From NCBI RefSeq assembly GCF_004349235.1, contig NZ_SMKY01000020.1, forward strand, positions 1 through 58,526: a stretch of DNA of 58,526 nt. The letters are read 5' to 3'. Below are positions 58,415 to 58,526 of the stretch, piece by piece. The stretch's first letter is position 1; the number at the start of each line of letters is the position of its first letter. This DNA is from Actinomadura darangshiensis (GTDB lineage: Bacteria > Actinomycetota > Actinomycetes > Streptosporangiales > Streptosporangiaceae). Position numbers and translations under genes: made by a program. The notes under the pieces were generated by a model. It saw only the letters and a list, made by a program, of their open reading frames with translations, did not search any database and had not been told where the DNA came from.

Positions 58415-58526
58415 CGGCGCGGGCGGGAGCCGAGCACACGTGAGACTTCCAGGCCGATCCGGTCGGCCATGCCTCCCGGGCCCGACGGGGTCAGCGCGGG
58501 CGCGGCCTCGGGGGCATTGTCTCGGT

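Noticed and set aside
1..58526. A search by eye for CRISPR arrays, rRNA and tRNA
   Set aside because: No regularly spaced repeats and no tRNA or rRNA signatures were found.

Overview
The window is very GC-rich, uses GTG and TTG starts often, and carries gene sets typical of sporulating actinomycetes: a DUF5753 XRE regulator with a DUF397 partner and an RsbW-like ATPase, ECF sigma factors with SnoaL tails, and a CU044_5270-type gene. A member of Thermomonosporaceae or a relative such as Actinomadura is my best guess. This is an inference from gene content. I saw no tRNA, rRNA or CRISPR array.

Left part (1-12.4 kb): a SnoaL protein and a SigG-like sigma factor, a divergent NUDIX hydrolase, then a tightly coupled seven-gene operon (2221-9201). 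It encodes a WD40 propeller, a GrpE-like factor, an Hsp70-like ATPase, a DUF2997 small protein, a short radical SAM enzyme, a Ycf46-like AAA+ ATPase and a DUF1257 (Ycf35-like) protein. It looks like one ATP-driven machine built on poorly characterised families, and is my main candidate for an undescribed system. A PadR-controlled ABC exporter follows.

Middle (12.6-25.6 kb) is accessory. It holds a lone conjugation coupling-protein-like ATPase with a degenerate Walker B, a cyclase-family hydrolase, a SLATT-like membrane protein, the XRE/DUF397/ATPase set, VOC and GNAT enzymes, a MarR-MFS efflux pair, and two uncharacterised proteins.

Catabolic block (25.9-49.4 kb): a Liv-type ABC transporter (split by a TnpB-only IS605-like element), an enoyl-CoA hydratase, an amidase with an AtzG-like small partner, two tandem FadR-type GntR regulators, three class III CoA-transferases, an acyl-CoA dehydrogenase, an amidohydrolase, an extradiol dioxygenase, an SDR, a meta-cleavage hydrolase, a quinone-oxidoreductase-like enzyme, and a four-component Rieske dioxygenase (alpha, beta, ferredoxin, reductase). 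Copies of a TGGTnnnACCA operator-like palindrome sit before nearly every transcription unit, so the block reads as one GntR-controlled regulon: import, ring dihydroxylation, dehydrogenation, ring cleavage, hydrolysis and CoA-linked breakdown of an unknown aromatic compound.

Right part (49.4-58.5 kb): a pentapeptide-repeat protein, a TetX-like flavin monooxygenase divergent from a TetR regulator across three operator-like palindromes, an alpha/beta hydrolase, a single-gene GHKL ATPase-nuclease fusion that may be a defence protein, an ECF41 sigma factor and a LUD protein facing apart from mirror-image ECF-type promoters, a DUF3592 protein, and a decayed sigma/CU044_5270 gene pair.
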